64,000 nucleotides of DNA from Ecdyonurus torrentis (taxonomy: Eukaryota; Arthropoda; Insecta; Ephemeroptera; Heptageniidae), in contig OX439133.1 in NCBI GenBank assembly GCA_949318235.1, positions 12,607,646 through 12,671,645 on the forward strand. The letters are read 5' to 3'. How positions within the stretch are numbered: the stretch's first letter is position 1; each line of letters starts with the position of its first letter. The notes beneath the pieces are model-generated. The model ran no database searches. It was not told where the DNA came from and saw only the letters and a list, made by a program, of their open reading frames with translations. This document shows positions 60,812-64,000 of this stretch, in pieces. The position numbers and the translations under genes were made by a program.

Positions 60812-61075
60812 TATGGTTGCATTTATATAAAAGTTGACGCCATATGTAAGCACTAAATAACTTAGACTTGTATGGAAAAATTACTCATTTTGCCAGTTTA
60901 AAAAAATACTTGGCAATATTTTTTAGATTGAATTAGGTTTTCAAGTATATATGCAAGAAAAATATTATTTATGAATAAATTAATTAAATTTCCAAACCAA
61001 AAACGCAAAAACGTTTATCCTATGCTGAGAGCAAAGTTTCATTGCTCTAGCGTCGAAACAAATTCAGTAAAAGAA
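60812..61075 (+). mobile_element. Family F element, diverged copy
   Basis: TATGGTTGCATTTATATAAA, AGTTGACGCCATATGTAAGC, CTCATTTTGCCAGTTTAAAA and TATCCTATGCTGAGAGCAA. Confidence 0.6.
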
Positions 61076-61511
61076 TAAAAAAAAACTACCCCTGAGTTTA
61101 ATGAACTACAATTATTAGATTAAGACCATTGTAAATTATTTTCAATTATAATAATTGTATATTATTATTAATATTATTTAAAATAATGATCATACTTGTA
61201 ACGATAGAGCCATAGGGTCAAAAAAAAAAAACAAAAAAAAAAAAAAACATATTAGTGTGTTATCAAGCTACATCGTCTCCGCATAGTCATATCAAGACAT
61301 TGACTTAAATGAAAACCATACACATACACGAGTCGTACCGGCCTTATGTATAAGAAATCAATACATATTATAATAAATAGTATTTTATCTATATCTAAAT
61401 TTAATGTTTATAGGTCATATTTTACGTTTCTCTTAAAGTTAGTAAAAAAATTCAGCCAACTTTTTAATTATTTATTATTATTATTTTGTTACTATATTGA
61501 TTGGAGCTTAT
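61076..61511. other. AT-rich intergenic DNA
   Basis: Nothing recognised beyond an A run near 61220-61246. Confidence 0.4.
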
Positions 61512-61548
61512 CAGTATAGTGCGCGGGAAAAGCTAAGGATCCCCTAAA

Positions 61549-61897
61549 TTAAAATAATAGAACAGAGAAAAACATTAGCATTTATATCACAAAACAATTC
61601 ATGGGACTTACAGTACATAAATAACGTACGTTTGTATCAAAACTCAACTGTAGCTCCATAGCAGTGATCAGAAATTTCGAATTATGCAACCCGCACAACA
61701 GTTTTTACTATAATTTTTGCATGTTTCTGACGTCATAAACATATGAATAGTCACTTAAAGTGCATACTTTACAGTATTTTCACGCTCTCTCGTGGGGTTA
61801 CATTAACATTCTGGTAAAAATAATTTAACAGTTTTGAAGATTCCATTTCGTGTTTATTCATTACAAAGCACATGTTATTTTATGTGGTCTATGGCTT
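61549..61897 (-). mobile_element. Family E element copy 5 (inserted in family K)
   Basis: AGAGAAAAACATTAGCATTT, CAGTGATCAGAAATTTCG, TGACGTCA (61728) and CTCTCTCGTGGGGTTACATT. It splits the family K text TTAA...ATTACGCTTATGGGG, so it came later. Confidence 0.72.
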
Positions 61898-62131
61898 ATA
61901 TTACGCTTATGGGGAGAACAACACTTTTTTTTTCTTTTCTCCTTCAATTTTGAGAAAACTACTGCACTCGGAAAACATAAATTGTTCAGTTACATAGATG
62001 TAACATGCTGTAACTCTTCATTACAAACCAATAACTGAATTGAACAGTAACTTGTTAGAAAAAAAGAGTTATTTTTCCAGTGGAAAACAGATAGCTCTTC
62101 ACATCTTAAAAAACTATATACACATTATTAT

Positions 62132-62241
62132 AATGCTGTTCGTAATCCCTGTTCTCTTGCACCAAAAAATGTGCATTCCATTTAAATAACCAAAGGCAAT
62201 TGTCATTTTAGAGGAAGAGAAAAGGGTTTACGAATAGCATT
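62132..62241. mobile_element. Short palindromic MITE, family A copy 3
   Basis: AATGCTGTTCGTAATCCCTG at the left and AAAGGGTTTACGAATAGCAT at the right. The inner GGTGCAGAGA block is mutated on the right side. Confidence 0.75.
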
Positions 62242-62601
62242 TATGTAACAAGTTTATTTTAAAAAAACGTCGGTAATTCTTTGGTTACTTTTTTTCCGTT
62301 CACCGATTCCGGAGATATTTAAATGAAGAATACTTTTATGTGTTTTAAAACTTAAAATTATTTGAATTTTTTTTTTACACTAATAACCTCCATGGAAGAT
62401 AATAATAAAAGAAAAAGAGACAGTATAATATATTTATTATACCATACAACAAATACACATAATATATTATAAAATACTAGTATATAATTTTTTTCAATGA
62501 CGAAAAGTAACAAAACTAAATAGCTATTTAATAAACAGATAATTACTTTACAATCTTTTTTATGTAACTGTACATATTTGAGAGACTAATTGAAGACCCA
62601 A

Positions 62602-62749
62602 GTAATTAGCATCTTGTTCAAGACAAAGTTATATACTTATCTCATCAGGAACGGTAGTCAAGACAACTTCATATAAATACCACAAACTTGAGTATCAAAC
62701 AGTTATATTCACTTTCTACTCACATCAATCAACATATCTACATATCAAC
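62602..62749 (+). promoter_or_regulatory. Promoter and leader of cationic peptide gene copy 2
   Basis: GTAATTAGCATCT (62602-62614), TATAAATACC (62672) and TTATATTCACTTTC (62703-62716) repeat the blocks upstream of copy 1. Spacing is within about 5 bp for the first pair and identical (31 bp) for the second, while sequence between them has diverged, pointing to selection on these blocks. Confidence 0.7.
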
Positions 62750-62764
62750 ATGCGCTTCGTTCTC
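62750..62764 (+). CDS. First coding exon of a second cationic peptide gene (partial)
   Basis: ATGCGCTTCGTTCTC/GTAAGT encodes MRFVL, against MRFFL in copy 1, with the donor at the same codon and phase. No matching second exon is found between 62765 and 64000; since the copy 1 intron is 2.7 kb, it should lie beyond the right edge. Same strand, 9.5 kb downstream of copy 1: a tandem duplicate. Confidence 0.65.
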
Positions 62765-62959
62765 GTAAGTAAAATATAACTAATTCAACCTATCAAACCT
62801 ATATTCTATGTATGCTCTCAAAAATATTTCTTGACGTAAACTTATGTTAACTATAACGTTAACAGGCTTTTCAAATAATATCTATTTTTTTATAATCTTT
62901 TTAAAATTAGTATTTCATACAAATAAATAGTTTTAAAAAAAATGTTTGTCTCACCTAAG

Positions 62960-62991
<32 letters not shown>

Positions 62992-63139
62992 CCTTCCTTG
63001 CTTCTTTTGCAGTCGTAGATTATTGTTTGTAGATGTTGTTATGTTAACTTTAATTTTTGTTATCAATAACTATAATAACATTACTTTTTGCAATGTTGTT
63101 ATTATTAATGTCAATCTATTATAGAATATTAAGAAAAGA

Positions 63140-63471
63140 TTAAGGGAGTAGGGTACCATCCTTATATCTCAAAAACTAGAAGTGTTTTGGGTCTAAATTT
63201 GGTGTCATTGTAAAGGTAAGGATCACACATAGCCGTGATAAAAATTTCAAGATGTTTGACCGTCCCGAGAAATTATGGAAATTAACACAGGGTCCTATGG
63301 GCTTAAAAATAAAAAAATCACATAAAATTAATTTGCACGGTACCCCCCCCCCCCCAAATTTTTTATATATTTGAAATTGTCTCAAGCTGAAGTATCATTA
63401 TGAAAATTTCAAATTTTTTTGACGATAAAAGTTTGAGTCTAATGGCCGAAGTCGGTACCCTACTCCCTTAA
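63140..63471. mobile_element. Family H element (TTAA-flanked)
   Basis: Inverted ends TTAAGGGAGTAGGGTACC and GGTACCCTACTCCCTTAA, exact over 18 bp. The interior carries a poly-C run and TTTATATATTTGAAATTGTC. A partial copy is at 14918-15193. Confidence 0.82.
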
Positions 63472-63802
63472 GCAAAAAATTTATGGAGCAATTTAGTTTC
63501 ATATTCTAAAATATAACATTTTCATGAATATATATTAGTACCTATGTTAATTTCTAATTTTTTATTTTAATAAATATTTTTAATTAATTATTAAATATCA
63601 AAAAATGACTTCAAGGGTTGTAACTTATGCATGTGGTCATTAGTTAAAAGTTGCCATTCCATGAAAAAATTAATTAAAAATACTTAATTACCTAAAAAAT
63701 TAGAAATTCGCATACATATAAATTCAAGACAATGTCCCTTTTTAAAATCTACAAAAAAAAAAAAAAAAAAACGTCAGCTTTCTTCTTTATAGTTATCCTC
63801 TT

Positions 63803-64000
63803 TAGCTCGTTCTATAAACTACACACAAATATTGAGCCAGCTTCGAAAATGTTCCTTTGTTAAAAACAGCTGTATATGACGTCGTTACCTGTTTACTACG
63901 TTTATACATATGGTCGATCATTGTTATTTCTTCTTTTAGAACTTTGAACTTGATAAGAATGAAAGAAACTTCCCAAAAAAAGTTCCAGTCTCAATATGCG
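63803..64000 (+). repeat. Family I repeat copy 2 (shorter form, cut by window end)
   Basis: AGCTCGTTCTATAAACTACA joins GTTCCTTTGTTAAAAACAGC directly, without the 205 bp present in copy 1 at 51767-51971. Confidence 0.7.

Larger units (their letters stand above)
61512..62395 (+). mobile_element. Family K repeat broken by later insertions
   Basis: Left piece GTGCGCGGGAAAAGCTAAGG (61520), continuation ATTACGCTTATGGGG at 61901 with TTTTGAGAAAACTACTGCAC, and right piece CCGATTCCGGAGATATTTAA to CTAATAACCTCCATGG. Between them sit a family E element (61549-61897), a short hairpin region (61975-62085) and a family A MITE (62132-62241). Confidence 0.65.
62765..64000 (+). other. Start of the copy 2 intron
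   Basis: No coding exon visible. It holds a T run at 62961-62991, a family H element and a family I repeat, and shares none of the giant palindrome found in the copy 1 intron. Confidence 0.4.

Overview
This window is nuclear DNA of a multicellular animal, most likely a marine invertebrate, but the species cannot be named from sequence alone. It is very AT-rich (roughly three quarters A+T by eye). It is full of homopolymer runs and long microsatellites, and it has GT-AG introns, TATA promoters, an AATAAA poly(A) signal, tRNA-derived SINEs and dozens of small DNA transposons. Nothing suggests bacterial, viral or organellar DNA. Genes are sparse: I can support four or five protein genes in 64 kb.

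Layout. (1) 1-13 kb, minus strand: two intronless, tandem paralogous genes (1173-4832 and 9679-12891) encode large proteins of an uncharacterised family ending in a variant MYND zinc finger (last ligand pair H-x3-H rather than H-x3-C). About 4.8 kb of fold-back repeats separates them. (2) 13-22 kb: a transposon field with possible minus-strand untranslated exons. It holds a nest in which a short palindromic element sits in a 1,024-bp hAT element with a perfect 8-bp target duplication, which in turn sits in an older element. (3) 22.7-30.1 kb, plus strand: a three-exon gene for a 148-residue two-helix membrane hairpin protein, with a TATA promoter, a 4.8-kb first intron and a poly(A) signal. (4) 30-53 kb: 23 kb with no convincing gene apart from one orphan exon candidate, dominated by microsatellites (about 560 bp of GAAA, 217 bp of GT, a TGTC/TC/TA composite) and dispersed repeats. 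(5) 53-64 kb, plus strand: a two-exon gene for an 84-residue secreted, strongly cationic, glycine/alanine-rich peptide that resembles an antimicrobial peptide precursor. Its intron holds a 1.97-kb near-perfect palindrome. A second copy of its promoter and first exon lies 9.5 kb downstream, so the genes form a tandem family running off the right end.

The repeats fall into at least fifteen families, labelled A, B, C and so on for cross-reference. Several are flanked by TTAA and one by TA. An unexpected pattern is that the 8-mer TGACGTCA (a CREB/ATF-type site) occurs at least 23 times, in several unrelated repeat families and in unassigned DNA, where base composition predicts fewer than one.

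All family names and splice models come from reading the sequence; no database search was possible.
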